Positions 1 through 7,654 of a stretch of DNA of 64,000 nucleotides are shown piece after piece. The stretch lies in the NCBI GenBank assembly GCA_947451115.1, contig CANFXV010000009.1:1-64000 (forward strand). The letters run 5' to 3'. The stretch's first letter is position 1. Every line of letters begins with the position of its first letter. A model generated the notes under the pieces. That model saw only the letters and a list, made by a program, of their open reading frames with translations. It made no database searches and was not told where the DNA came from. Made by a program: the position numbers and the translations under genes. The DNA comes from Bacteroidota bacterium (GTDB lineage Bacteria; Bacteroidota; Bacteroidia; Chitinophagales; Chitinophagaceae).

Positions 1-570
1 ACTACCGACCATATTTCTATGGCAGGTCCTTGGTTAAAATTCCGTGGCCACTTAGATAATATTTCTAATAACTTATTAATAGGTGCTGTAAATTTCTTCA
101 ATGAAAAAACAGACAATGTTAAAAGTCAAATCAATGGCAATTACGATACTGTTCCAAATACACAAAGAGCTTACAAAGCAGCAGGTGTAGGAACCATTGT
201 AGTGGGTGATGAAAACTATGGAGAAGGAAGTTCTCGTGAACACGCAGCTATGGAGCCTAGACATTTAGGTGTTAGAGTGGTATTGACTAAATCCTTTGCC
301 CGTATTCATGAAACCAACTTGAAAAAGCAAGGTATGTTGGCCTTAACTTTCGCTAACAAAGCCGACTACGATAAAATTTTAGAAGACGATACCATTGATG
401 TAAATGGATTAACGCAGTTTACTGCAGGCAAGCCTTTAAGCTTGGTATTAACGCATAAAGACGGCACCGTGGATACTATTGAAGCCAACCATACTTATAA
501 CCAACAACAAATTGAGTGGTTTAAAGCTGGTGGTGCACTTAATATCATCAGAAAACAAGTTGCAGGGTAG
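1..570 (+). CDS. acn: Aconitate hydratase, C-terminal part (5' end outside window)
   Basis: The reading frame is open from base 1 and ends at TAG 568-570, so only the last 189 residues are present. They form the swivel domain (domain 4) of aconitase, which interconverts citrate and isocitrate in the TCA cycle. The first residues read [16 protein letters not shown], the usual entry to this domain, and the substrate-binding stretch [17 protein letters not shown] follows near residue 75, then [15 protein letters not shown]. The pattern is that of the mitochondrial-type aconitase rather than AcnB. The Met at base 19 is internal and not a start. The gene is followed at once by two hairpins. Confidence 0.96.
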   Translation, partial: TTDHISMAGPWLKFRGHLDNISNNLLIGAVNFFNEKTDNVKSQINGNYDTVPNTQRAYKAAGVGTIVVGDENYGEGSSREHAAMEPRHLGVRVVLTKSFARIHETNLKKQGMLALTFANKADYDKILEDDTIDVNGLTQFTAGKPLSLVLTHKDGTVDTIEANHTYNQQQIEWFKAGGALNIIRKQVAG

Positions 571-610
571 TAAATTATAGGCTTTAATGAAATTTAAAGC
601 CTATAATTTA
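571..610 (+). terminator. Perfect 17-bp inverted repeat directly after the aconitase stop codon
   Basis: Bases 571-587 and 594-610 are exact reverse complements around a 6-nt loop (TGAAAT). The arm begins on the base after the stop codon. The stem is AT-rich and has no long U-run after it, so it may protect the mRNA 3' end or act with the stronger hairpin at 631-654. Confidence 0.6.
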
Positions 611-626
611 TCCCTCTTATGATTTT

Positions 627-661
627 AAAAATCCCTCTAAGTACTTAGAGGGATTTTTTTT
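627..661 (+). terminator. Rho-independent terminator after aconitase
   Basis: Bases 631-654 form a perfect palindrome (ATCCCTCTAAGT and its complement), flanked by an A-run on the left and a run of eight or more T on the right. It lies between the aconitase end and the next gene on the same strand. The T-run runs into the next gene's -7-like box. Confidence 0.85.
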
Positions 662-668
662 ATCTTTA
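661..668 (+). promoter_or_regulatory. -7-like box (TATCTTTA) for the Gfo/Idh gene
   Basis: The octamer matches the Bacteroidota consensus TAnnTTTG at seven of eight positions and lies 4 nt before the ATG at 673. It begins at the end of the terminator T-run. No clear -33 TTTG was found. Confidence 0.4.
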
Positions 669-672
669 ATAC

Positions 673-1710
673 ATGATTAACACCGCATTGGTTTCTTTTG
701 GCATGAGTGGAAAATTATTCCATGCTCCTTTTATTGATACTAATCCTCATTTTAACTTAGTGGGTTGCTGGGAGAGGTCTCAAAAAAATATTCAAGCTAT
801 TTACCCACATGCAAAATCCTTTAGTAGCTATGAAGAAATTTTAAATGATCCCAGTATTCATTTAGTAGTAGTGAATACCCCCAACGATACCCATTATGAA
901 TATACCAAGCTAGCTTTACTAGCAGGCAAGCATGTAGTTACTGAAAAAGCGTTTACGGTAACAGTTAAAGAAGCAGAAGAATTAGATGCCCTAGCCCAAA
1001 AATTAAATTTAAAATTAGCGGTATACCATAATAGAAGATACGACGCCGATTTTTTAACGCTTCAAAAAATAATTGCCCAAGATAAAATTGGAGCATTTTT
1101 AGACCTACAAATATCTTTTGAAAGATATAGAACTACTTTAAGCCCTAAAGTACATAAGGAAACCAATACCCCAGGCTCGGGTGTATTATTTGATTTAGGC
1201 CCACACTTGGTTGACCAAGCCTTACTATTAAGCGGTATGCCAAGATCGGTTTTTGCAGATCTTAGAACCACAAGAAAAGTAGGTAAGGTGGATGATTATT
1301 TTACTTTACTACTTTACTACCCTACTCACAGAATTTTATTAACCAGTGGCATGGTGTATATGCAACAATTACCTGCTTATAAAATTTATGGTACCAAGGG
1401 TTGCTTTATTAAATACAGAGCCGATATACAAGAAGACGATTTACTCTCAGGTAAAAAACCCAATACCCCAAACTGGGGCGTGGAAGCCAAAGAAAAATGG
1501 GGCATATTAAGCACCGATACAGAAGGTAAAATAAGTACTGAACTAATTCCTAGCCTTGCAGGTAATTACGGAACCTTTTATGAAAAAATGGCAAATGCCA
1601 TTAACCATAACGAGCCCGTACCTACTTCAGCTAAACATGGTACAGACATTATTCGCATCTTAGCAGCTGCTAGAGCAAGCTTTGCCCAAGGAAAAATTAT
1701 TGAAATCTAA
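673..1710 (+). CDS. Gfo/Idh/MocA family oxidoreductase
   Basis: 345 residues. The N-terminal Rossmann domain opens with ALVSFGMSGKLFHAPFI, the FGMSG variant of the dinucleotide loop seen in YvaA/YdgJ-type members. Around residues 75-105 are VVVNTPNDTHYEYTKLALLAGKHVVTEKAF, where the usual EKP is EKA, and then YHNRRYDADF. The C-terminal half is the Gfo/Idh alpha/beta domain. Members are NAD(P)-dependent dehydrogenases of sugars, inositols or related compounds; the substrate cannot be told here. It is followed after 7 nt by an AlkD-like gene, but the two have no obvious functional link. Confidence 0.9.
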   Translation: MINTALVSFGMSGKLFHAPFIDTNPHFNLVGCWERSQKNIQAIYPHAKSFSSYEEILNDPSIHLVVVNTPNDTHYEYTKLALLAGKHVVTEKAFTVTVKEAEELDALAQKLNLKLAVYHNRRYDADFLTLQKIIAQDKIGAFLDLQISFERYRTTLSPKVHKETNTPGSGVLFDLGPHLVDQALLLSGMPRSVFADLRTTRKVGKVDDYFTLLLYYPTHRILLTSGMVYMQQLPAYKIYGTKGCFIKYRADIQEDDLLSGKKPNTPNWGVEAKEKWGILSTDTEGKISTELIPSLAGNYGTFYEKMANAINHNEPVPTSAKHGTDIIRILAAARASFAQGKIIEI

Positions 1711-1717
1711 ACCTTAT

Positions 1718-2389
1718 ATGGCGCACCCGCACTTAATAGCCATTCAAAAAGTTTTTGCAGCCCATAAAAACGCTACAGTAGCTAAAGGAGCCAAAGCTTA
1801 TTTGCTTAACCAATTTGAATTCTATGGAATTAAAACACCCATTAGAAGAAAATTATGCAAGGAATTTTATAAAGCAAATCCCATTAGCACGCATAAAGAA
1901 TTAACAGCACTCATTAAGGACTGCTTTGCCGCACCCCAAAGAGAAATGCATTATTTTGCGATTGAGCTTTTAGGGTATCATAAAAAATTATGGTCAAAGC
2001 AAACCATCTCCTTACTAGAATGGATGATTACACATCATAGTTGGTGGGACTCGGTGGACAGCACTAACTCACATGTCATAGGAAAATACTTTTTACAATT
2101 TCCAGAATATATAAAGCCCACTACATCTAAATGGAATAAGTCAAGCAACAAATGGCTGCAAAGAATGAGTATTTTATTTCAACTCATGTATAAGGACAAA
2201 ACCGACACGCAACTACTTACTAAGTATATTGAAAACTGCACTTTGGAAGAAGACTTTTTTATTCGCAAAGCCATTGGTTGGGCACTTCGCGCCTATGCCT
2301 ACACGAATAAAAAATGGGTAATCCAATTTGTAAAGGACCACCCATCTCTTTCTAATTTATCTAAGCGCGAAGCGCTTAAACATTGTTAA
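1718..2389 (+). CDS. AlkD-like DNA alkylation repair protein
   Basis: 223 residues from ATG 1718, chosen over an upstream TTG at 1682 that would overlap the preceding gene. The protein is all-alpha with HEAT-like repeats, as in the DNA_alkylation family. AlkD removes 3-methyladenine and 7-methylguanine bases by a glycosylase reaction. The stretch HHSWWDSVDS places W110 and D114 at the positions of the catalytic Trp/Asp pair (W109, D113) of Bacillus AlkD. The last eight codons and stop are the start of a 65-bp tandem repeat, so the C-terminus (KREALKHC) may have been created or changed by the repeat. Confidence 0.88.
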   Translation: MAHPHLIAIQKVFAAHKNATVAKGAKAYLLNQFEFYGIKTPIRRKLCKEFYKANPISTHKELTALIKDCFAAPQREMHYFAIELLGYHKKLWSKQTISLLEWMITHHSWWDSVDSTNSHVIGKYFLQFPEYIKPTTSKWNKSSNKWLQRMSILFQLMYKDKTDTQLLTKYIENCTLEEDFFIRKAIGWALRAYAYTNKKWVIQFVKDHPSLSNLSKREALKHC

Positions 2390-2568
2390 GGTTTTTCGAA
2401 TCTTAATTTTTTATGAGATTCTAAAAACTGCGCGAAGCGCTTAAACATTGTTAAGGTTTTTCGAATCTTAATTTTTTATGAGATTCTAAAAACTGCGCGA
2501 AGCGCTTAAACATTGTTAAGGTTTTTTGAATCTTAATTTTTTATAAGATTCGAAAAACTGCGCGAAGC
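2366..2568. repeat. 65-bp tandem repeat, three copies plus a partial fourth
   Basis: Units are 2366-2430, 2431-2495 and 2496-2560, followed by eight matching bases to 2568. Units 1 and 2 are identical; unit 3 differs at three positions. Each unit holds a small GCGC-GAA-GCGC hairpin and a larger imperfect hairpin (for example 2391-2429) whose arms are GTTTTTCGAATCTTA-like with an AT loop. Unit 1 starts inside the coding end of the AlkD-like gene and includes its stop codon. The third unit has the best-paired large stem. No spacers are present, so this is not CRISPR. Confidence 0.9.
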
Positions 2569-2599
2569 ATTGAAGCATCAATAAAACCAATGCCTTACA

Positions 2600-3460
2600 T
2601 TAAGGTAAGGCTAACTTCCAATTCACCGCGTTTTCAATCATTTTATTGAAAGGCTCATGCCCCCAAATAGTTTCATCATGACCCATAGAAGTATAAAAAG
2701 TACTCCCCTTTCCAATGTTTTTATACCAAGCCACTGGATGATCTTTGCCCATCCCAAAATTTTTGTCTTTTACAAAAAATATATTGCCACTTGGATTGAT
2801 AGCAGATCCATCTATATTAAACAACACATGAAACCCTTTAGCGCGAGGATTTTCAAAAAATACATACCACTCGTCTGTACTTTCCCAGGTTTTAGCTAAT
2901 CCAGAAGATATAGCACTATCTGGTACTTCATTCAATACCACGGCTGTTTTTTGCAAATGTGCCGCAATTGGATGATGCGAAAATTTAGATCCTAATAAAT
3001 TATGTTCGTACCAATCCCAATGATGAGAATCGTCCCCTGCGCCATGAATTCCTATCAATCTTCCACCTTGCTCCACATAATGTTCTAAGGCTTGTTCTTG
3101 CTCATCGTTCAAAACACGACCAGTAGAATTGTTAAAAACCACTACATTAAACTTTGCCAATTGTTCCTTATTAAACACACCACCTTCTTCCGTACTGTAC
3201 ACAAACCAATTGTTTTTCTTAGCCAAACTGTCAAAAACTCTTTTACCTGCATCAATGGAAGTGGCATGTCGATACCCTGTTGATTTTGAAAACAACAATA
3301 CAGAAGTTTGTCCAGCAGGAAAATTTATTGTAGGCGCCTGCGTTTCATAAGAAACAGGAAAACCATTTTTTATTTTATACACCAGCAAACTACCTGCAGC
3401 AAACAAAAGCACTACAAAGGTCAGCACCGTCCATAAAAATATTTTAATGAATTTTTTCAT
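2600..3460 (-). CDS. ThuA-like domain protein, membrane-anchored or secreted
   Basis: 286 residues. It starts with a short basic end and a hydrophobic segment (about residues 7-28), so the protein is anchored in or exported across the inner membrane. The rest matches the ThuA/trehalose-utilisation fold, a class I glutamine-amidotransferase-like domain: VLLFSKSTGYRHATSI, then GGRLIGIHGAGDDSHHWDWYEHNLLG, and PVAWYKNIGKGSTFYTSMGHD near the C-terminus. Members are common in Bacteroidota carbohydrate metabolism, usually with no known reaction. A -7 box lies 29 nt upstream and a terminator separates it from the transaldolase gene. Confidence 0.88.
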   Translation of the reverse strand: MKKFIKIFLWTVLTFVVLLFAAGSLLVYKIKNGFPVSYETQAPTINFPAGQTSVLLFSKSTGYRHATSIDAGKRVFDSLAKKNNWFVYSTEEGGVFNKEQLAKFNVVVFNNSTGRVLNDEQEQALEHYVEQGGRLIGIHGAGDDSHHWDWYEHNLLGSKFSHHPIAAHLQKTAVVLNEVPDSAISSGLAKTWESTDEWYVFFENPRAKGFHVLFNIDGSAINPSGNIFFVKDKNFGMGKDHPVAWYKNIGKGSTFYTSMGHDETIWGHEPFNKMIENAVNWKLALP

Positions 3461-3489
3461 AGCAATCTTTTTAGTTCAATAAATATAAG

Positions 3490-3497
3490 CAAAAATA
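3490..3497 (-). promoter_or_regulatory. -7 box (TATTTTTG) for the ThuA-like gene
   Basis: Read on the minus strand the octamer fits TAnnTTTG exactly and lies 29 nt before the ATG at 3460. It abuts the terminator of the upstream gene. No -33 box is visible. Confidence 0.45.
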
Positions 3498-3528
3498 AAA
3501 AGGCCCTCAGAAATTTGAGGGCCTTTTT
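3497..3528 (-). terminator. Rho-independent terminator after the transaldolase gene
   Basis: A 13-bp perfect stem (AAAAAGGCCCTCA and its complement) with a 6-nt loop. A and T runs on either side make it work in both directions; context assigns it to the minus-strand transaldolase gene that ends at 3560. Confidence 0.85.
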
Positions 3529-3559
3529 GAATATTTTAAAAAACAGGCTTATAAAAAAC

Positions 3560-4210
3560 CTACATTTTCTTAGCGTCTTCTAAAAACTTCGCTAATCCTA
3601 TATCGGTTAAAGGATGTTTTAACAATCCTAAAATTGAATCTAAAGGGCAAGTACAAACATCGGCACCTGCTTCAGCAGCTTTTACAATATGTAAAGCATT
3701 GCGAATAGAGGCAGCTAAGATTTGTGTATCAAACCCTTGCACATCATAGATATGTCTAATTTGCGCAATCAATTCCATTCCATCCCAAGAGCTATCATCA
3801 ATTCTTCCAATAAATGGAGAAACATAAGTAGCCCCTGCTTTGGCCGCTAAAATAGCTTGACCTGCAGAGAATATTAAAGTACAATTAGTACGAATACCAT
3901 TATCGGTAAACCACTTAATGGCTTTAATACCATCTTTAATCATGGGTACTTTCACCACAATATTTTTATGAATAGCAGCTAATTTTTTACCTTCTTCCAC
4001 CATGGTAGCAAAATCAGTTGATAATACTTCAGCACTAATGTCTCCATCAACCAATTCACAAATGGCTTTATAATGCGCTGCAATAGCGGCCTCTCCTTTC
4101 ACACCCACTTGTGCCATTAAACTAGGATTGGTGGTTACCCCATCCAAAATGCCTAAATCATTCGCTTCTTTAATCTGAGCTAAATTGCCCGTGTCTACAA
4201 AAAATTTCAT
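3560..4210 (-). CDS. Transaldolase, small TalC/FSA-type
   Basis: 216 residues, the usual length of the short transaldolase / fructose-6-phosphate aldolase subfamily. It starts MKFFVDTGN with the conserved Asp at residue 6, carries GVTTNPSL at 24-31 and the Schiff-base lysine K87 in IVVKVPM. The C-terminal half has FIGRIDD and ILAASIRN. Transaldolase moves a dihydroxyacetone unit between sugar phosphates in the non-oxidative pentose phosphate pathway; the aldolase activity of FSA cannot be excluded by reading alone. It starts 20 nt after the SRP RNA on the same strand and may share its promoter. Confidence 0.93.
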   Translation of the reverse strand: MKFFVDTGNLAQIKEANDLGILDGVTTNPSLMAQVGVKGEAAIAAHYKAICELVDGDISAEVLSTDFATMVEEGKKLAAIHKNIVVKVPMIKDGIKAIKWFTDNGIRTNCTLIFSAGQAILAAKAGATYVSPFIGRIDDSSWDGMELIAQIRHIYDVQGFDTQILAASIRNALHIVKAAEAGADVCTCPLDSILGLLKHPLTDIGLAKFLEDAKKM

Positions 4211-4230
4211 AAGTTATAGTTTTAAAAAGT

Positions 4231-4324
4231 GGCAGGCTACTTACATCGCACCGCTCAACCGTCTATCCTTGCTGCATTCCTGCCCTGGGGAGTTTCAACA
4301 GGAGCTGGTCGTGCAAGACCTGCC
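4231..4324 (-). ncRNA. ffs: Signal recognition particle RNA, small bacterial type (4.5S-like)
   Basis: Read on the minus strand, the RNA starts GGCAGGTC and ends in GCCTGCC, which pair to close the molecule. The apical domain is readable: CAGGGCAGGAATGCAGCAAGG, here split as CAGGGCA / GGAA / TGCAGCAAGG, with a GGAA tetraloop closed by A-U, C-G and G-C pairs where many bacteria have C-G pairs. GATGTAAGTAGCC near the 3' end matches the GATGTAGCTGGC region of the E. coli RNA. It binds Ffh and targets membrane proteins to SecYEG. A TACATTTG box lies 4 nt before the first base. Ends are good to a few bases. Confidence 0.93.
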
Positions 4325-4328
4325 GGTG

Positions 4329-4336
4329 CAAATGTA
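4329..4336 (-). promoter_or_regulatory. -7 box (TACATTTG) of the SRP RNA gene
   Basis: The octamer on the minus strand fits TAnnTTTG exactly and ends 4 nt before the predicted first base of the SRP RNA. This is where a Bacteroidota -7 element should sit and gives a local ruler for other promoters in the window. Confidence 0.7.
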
Positions 4337-4380
4337 GCACAAAAAAAGCTACTAAAAAAAGGCCGCTGAAAGCCCCTCTG

Positions 4381-5658
4381 CTACCAGCATTGCTTGGAAT
4401 TAATGGTAGAAAATCCCAATAGGGAATCGTATTGGGTACCCGGTGCTCGGTAATACACTAAAATGGAATAATTGTTTTCTGTTTCCCAGTGATTGCCCTC
4501 GGTTTCCGTAAAATCATCTAAGGAATTGGGATCTAGTCGGTCTCTTAAAATATAATTGTAACTATAATAGCCTTGTTTTAAAATCAACGTCTTTTGGTAT
4601 ACACCCAATTTTGGATCAAATACCATTTCGGCATTTTTATTTAAAGTATTGTTGGTAAAAGCCCCAGACAAATATAAGTTTTGTCCCACCAGTGGAAGAT
4701 GGTCTTTAGGAAGATAAGTAAATACGACATAGGCATAATCATTTTGATTTTCGCTTTGTAGTGCATCCGTATTACTAATAAGGTAGTTCCCATTTAAGTC
4801 GTTAAAACTATAATAAGCCAACTCATTTCTCGACATGTCTGGTTTTAAAAAAACATAATTTTTGTCTTGTATTTTTTGAAACCTGCTGATTCGATCAGAA
4901 ACCAGTTGCATGCTCTGCAAATCGAGCCACCTGGCTTCTTTCCCGGATGGAAATATCAATTGATCCTCTTTATTGTATTCTAAAATATTGCCTCTGATAA
5001 AATTAGGCTCGGAAATTTTAATGGCATCGCTGTACCTATAATTTTGAATTACTTCCAATTGCAATTGTTCTGGTTGTAAAGAGTAAATTTGTTTGAGGTC
5101 TAATTGCACCGAAATTTTTTGGTGTGTTTTTGAAATGTTTCCATCAAAGGGCTCCTGCACTTGAGCCGCAATCCCAACTTGATCTTCTACCACATAAAAA
5201 CGCTGGGTAAAAACAAGTTCATTGGCATTCCCATTTTTGAACACTTTTAAAATATAATTACCCGACTTAGTGGGCTTGCAATTGACATTGGGAAAACTAA
5301 ATTGATAATGATAATAATGTTGGCTGGCCATGGAGGAGACCGAAAAACTATTGATCTTAATTTGATTGAACCCTTTTACATAATCAAAACTACTTAAGCT
5401 GGAAGCTGTCCAATTGGCATTCATTAATTCAATAGCATAATTGTAATCTTGGTAATCCGCTTTGAAATCATCAAAACTTACCTGCAACGGGCTGCCCTCA
5501 TTTAAAACAACCACCGGCATGGCCAAAGGTTTATTGAGTGGGTGAATCAAAATGCTATGAATGCTAGAATCATATATTTTGTCAGGATTCATTTGCGCAT
5601 GGCTATTGGTAAAACATCCTGCCAATAAGCCAACTAAGAGAAAAAGCTTAGGAAACAT
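4381..5658 (-). CDS. Type IX secretion system plug protein (DUF5103 family)
   Basis: 425 residues. The exported N-terminus MFPKLFLLVGLLAGC has a lipobox-like LAGC at 12-15, although cleavage at SHAQ (19-22) is also possible. The body matches the family formerly called DUF5103, now assigned to the T9SS plug: IYDSSIHSILIHPLNKPLAMPVV, then DFKADYQDYNYAIELMNANW and YHYQFSFPN, and a C-terminal region with YVVFTYLP and LVYYRAPGTQYDSL. In Flavobacterium the plug closes the SprA translocon channel when it is not engaged. No other T9SS gene lies in the window, so its partners are elsewhere. Confidence 0.85.
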   Translation of the reverse strand: MFPKLFLLVGLLAGCFTNSHAQMNPDKIYDSSIHSILIHPLNKPLAMPVVVLNEGSPLQVSFDDFKADYQDYNYAIELMNANWTASSLSSFDYVKGFNQIKINSFSVSSMASQHYYHYQFSFPNVNCKPTKSGNYILKVFKNGNANELVFTQRFYVVEDQVGIAAQVQEPFDGNISKTHQKISVQLDLKQIYSLQPEQLQLEVIQNYRYSDAIKISEPNFIRGNILEYNKEDQLIFPSGKEARWLDLQSMQLVSDRISRFQKIQDKNYVFLKPDMSRNELAYYSFNDLNGNYLISNTDALQSENQNDYAYVVFTYLPKDHLPLVGQNLYLSGAFTNNTLNKNAEMVFDPKLGVYQKTLILKQGYYSYNYILRDRLDPNSLDDFTETEGNHWETENNYSILVYYRAPGTQYDSLLGFSTINSKQCW

Positions 5659-5747
5659 AGATCCATCATTGAGGTACTACGAAACTACCCATTTAATCCT
5701 AATTTTTAAAGAGAAAAAACTAGATTTGATAAAAATTAGCCTCTATT

Positions 5748-6932
5748 TTGAACGCCTTTGAAATAGCCAAACGAATAAGTTTTCAAAAACAAAAAAACTA
5801 TACCCGATTCATCGTTCGCTTGTCTATTGCTGCCACTGCCATAAGTGTAGCAGCCATCCTTATTACTTTATCTATTGTGAATGGATTTCAACAAACAGTA
5901 AGCAATAAAGTGTATGCGTTTTGGGGAGAAATTAGAATTGCCTCTGTAAATGGCGCACCTTTAGAAAAAAATGACGCCCTTGCTGCTCGCTTAGCTAAAA
6001 TACCCGGTGTAGAAAGCATCCATCCTTTTTTAAACCAATCTACTGTTTTAGCTTACCAGCAAGACATTGAAGGAGTCGTTGCCAAAGGCATTGTGGCCAA
6101 TTCCCCTATTGCTTTTATTGTTCAAGGAAGAAATATTCAAAGCAATAAGGATAGCATGGTAAGCGAAGTAGTCTTGTCTGACTACTTAACCAAAACATTG
6201 AATATTCCACTAGGTGCCACGGTGAAATTGTATTTTTTAAATATCGGAGAGGTGCAGCAAAGGAAATTGAAAGTGGTAGGTATTTACCATTCTGGTATTG
6301 AAGATTACGACAAACAATACATTTTGGTGGACCTTAAATTACTACAACAACTCAACCATCATCTTAATGAAATTGAGGGCTATGCGCTTAAGCTTCAAAA
6401 AAAAGCAACTATTGAACTTATCAATGACCAAGTTCAAAGACAAATGCCCCCCAATTGGGTGGCCACCACTATTAAGGATTATTATCCTCAAATATTTGAT
6501 TGGATTGGTGTCCAAACCGTCAATCGCAATGTAACCATTACCATCATGTTACTCATTGCCATTGTAAATTTACTTACCTGTCTATTTATCTTAATGTTAG
6601 AACGTATCCCCATGATTGGAACGCTTACATCGCTGGGTGCTACGCAAAGTTTTATTAGACAAATATTTTTATACCAAGCTAGTTTTATATGTTGGATGGG
6701 CATTGGCATAGGGAGTGTCATTGGAATTGGGCTTTGTTATTTACAAAAACAATTTGGATGGATTCAATTGGATGAATCGGCCTACTTTATAAAAACCTTA
6801 CCCATCGAATTTGATGCTTATCAAATTATTTTGGTTGTATTGGGCACCGCCATCATTAGCTATATATCTTTTTTAATTCCTACTTTATGGATAAAAAAAA
6901 TAGCACCCGCCAAAGCCATCAAGTTTGATTAA
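5748..6932 (+). CDS. FtsX/LolE-type ABC transporter permease
   Basis: 394 residues. The only early start is TTG 5748, giving MNAFEIAKRISF; the next Met is about 44 residues in, past the first membrane segment. Topology is that of FtsX-like permeases: a membrane helix at about 25-48, a large periplasmic MacB-type domain, then three helices at about 263-285, 305-335 and 360-385. LolC/LolE proteins extract lipoproteins from the inner membrane together with the ATPase LolD. No ATPase gene is adjacent. The stop codon shares three bases with the stop of the convergent SpoU methyltransferase gene. Confidence 0.87.
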   Translation: MNAFEIAKRISFQKQKNYTRFIVRLSIAATAISVAAILITLSIVNGFQQTVSNKVYAFWGEIRIASVNGAPLEKNDALAARLAKIPGVESIHPFLNQSTVLAYQQDIEGVVAKGIVANSPIAFIVQGRNIQSNKDSMVSEVVLSDYLTKTLNIPLGATVKLYFLNIGEVQQRKLKVVGIYHSGIEDYDKQYILVDLKLLQQLNHHLNEIEGYALKLQKKATIELINDQVQRQMPPNWVATTIKDYYPQIFDWIGVQTVNRNVTITIMLLIAIVNLLTCLFILMLERIPMIGTLTSLGATQSFIRQIFLYQASFICWMGIGIGSVIGIGLCYLQKQFGWIQLDESAYFIKTLPIEFDAYQIILVVLGTAIISYISFLIPTLWIKKIAPAKAIKFD

Positions 6933-7654
6933 GCTTTCCAATGTGAAAGAATAATACCAGCGGCCACTGCTGCATTTAAGGACTCTGCATTCCCAAATTT
7001 TGGAATTTTAATAGGATCTGTGATGTATTTACTTAAACTACTTCCGATTCCTTTTGACTCATTGCCAATGATTAAAAAACCACTGGACTGAATTTTAGTT
7101 TCGTACATCGATTGACCATTTAATACAGCTCCATACACTTTCAATGGATTCGATGCAAGCACCGCTTCTAAATTAGTCGATTCTACCCTAACTCTAAAAC
7201 AGCTGCCCATGGTGCTTTGTATTACTTTGGGATTGTAAAACCCTGCCGTATCTTCTGAGACTAAGATTTGTTGGATCCCAAACCAATCTGCAGTTCGAAT
7301 AATGGTTCCTAAATTGCCTGGGTCCTGAATGCCATCAAGTAAAACAGTCAATGTTTGCGTATAAGGCAGGGCCTTTAAGAATGACTGTTTTTCCGCTATC
7401 GCAATGACTTGATGAGGTGACTGCATTTGGCTCATCCTTTTGAGCATGATTTCATCAATCTCTACCACGGGCACGGGCAATACGCCTTGGCCACTAATCC
7501 AATCCGCTGTGGCATAAATCTTATTTATGGTCCAATCGCTCCTTAAAAGCTCTTGTACCATTTTAGGCCCTTCTACAATAAATGCAGATTCTTCTGCCCA
7601 ATGTTTTTTATGGGCAAAAGATTGGATATATTTGAGCTCACTATTATTTATCAT
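6929..7654 (-). CDS. SpoU/TrmH family RNA 2'-O-methyltransferase
   Basis: 241 residues. An N-terminal substrate-binding domain (FIVEGPKMVQELL) precedes a SPOUT domain with the three SpoU motifs: motif 1 LLDGIQDPGNLGTIIRTADWFG near 108-129, motif 2 LIIGNESKGI, and motif 3 SLNAAVAAGIILSHW. These form the knotted SAM-binding site. Such enzymes methylate a ribose in rRNA or tRNA; the exact site is unknown. Both gene ends overlap neighbours on the other strand: stop with stop at 6929-6932 and start with start at 7653-7654. Confidence 0.92.
   Translation of the reverse strand: MINNSELKYIQSFAHKKHWAEESAFIVEGPKMVQELLRSDWTINKIYATADWISGQGVLPVPVVEIDEIMLKRMSQMQSPHQVIAIAEKQSFLKALPYTQTLTVLLDGIQDPGNLGTIIRTADWFGIQQILVSEDTAGFYNPKVIQSTMGSCFRVRVESTNLEAVLASNPLKVYGAVLNGQSMYETKIQSSGFLIIGNESKGIGSSLSKYITDPIKIPKFGNAESLNAAVAAGIILSHWKA

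Noticed and set aside
2366-2568. CRISPR array
   Set aside because: The 65-bp units are directly adjacent with no variable spacers, and no cas gene is present.
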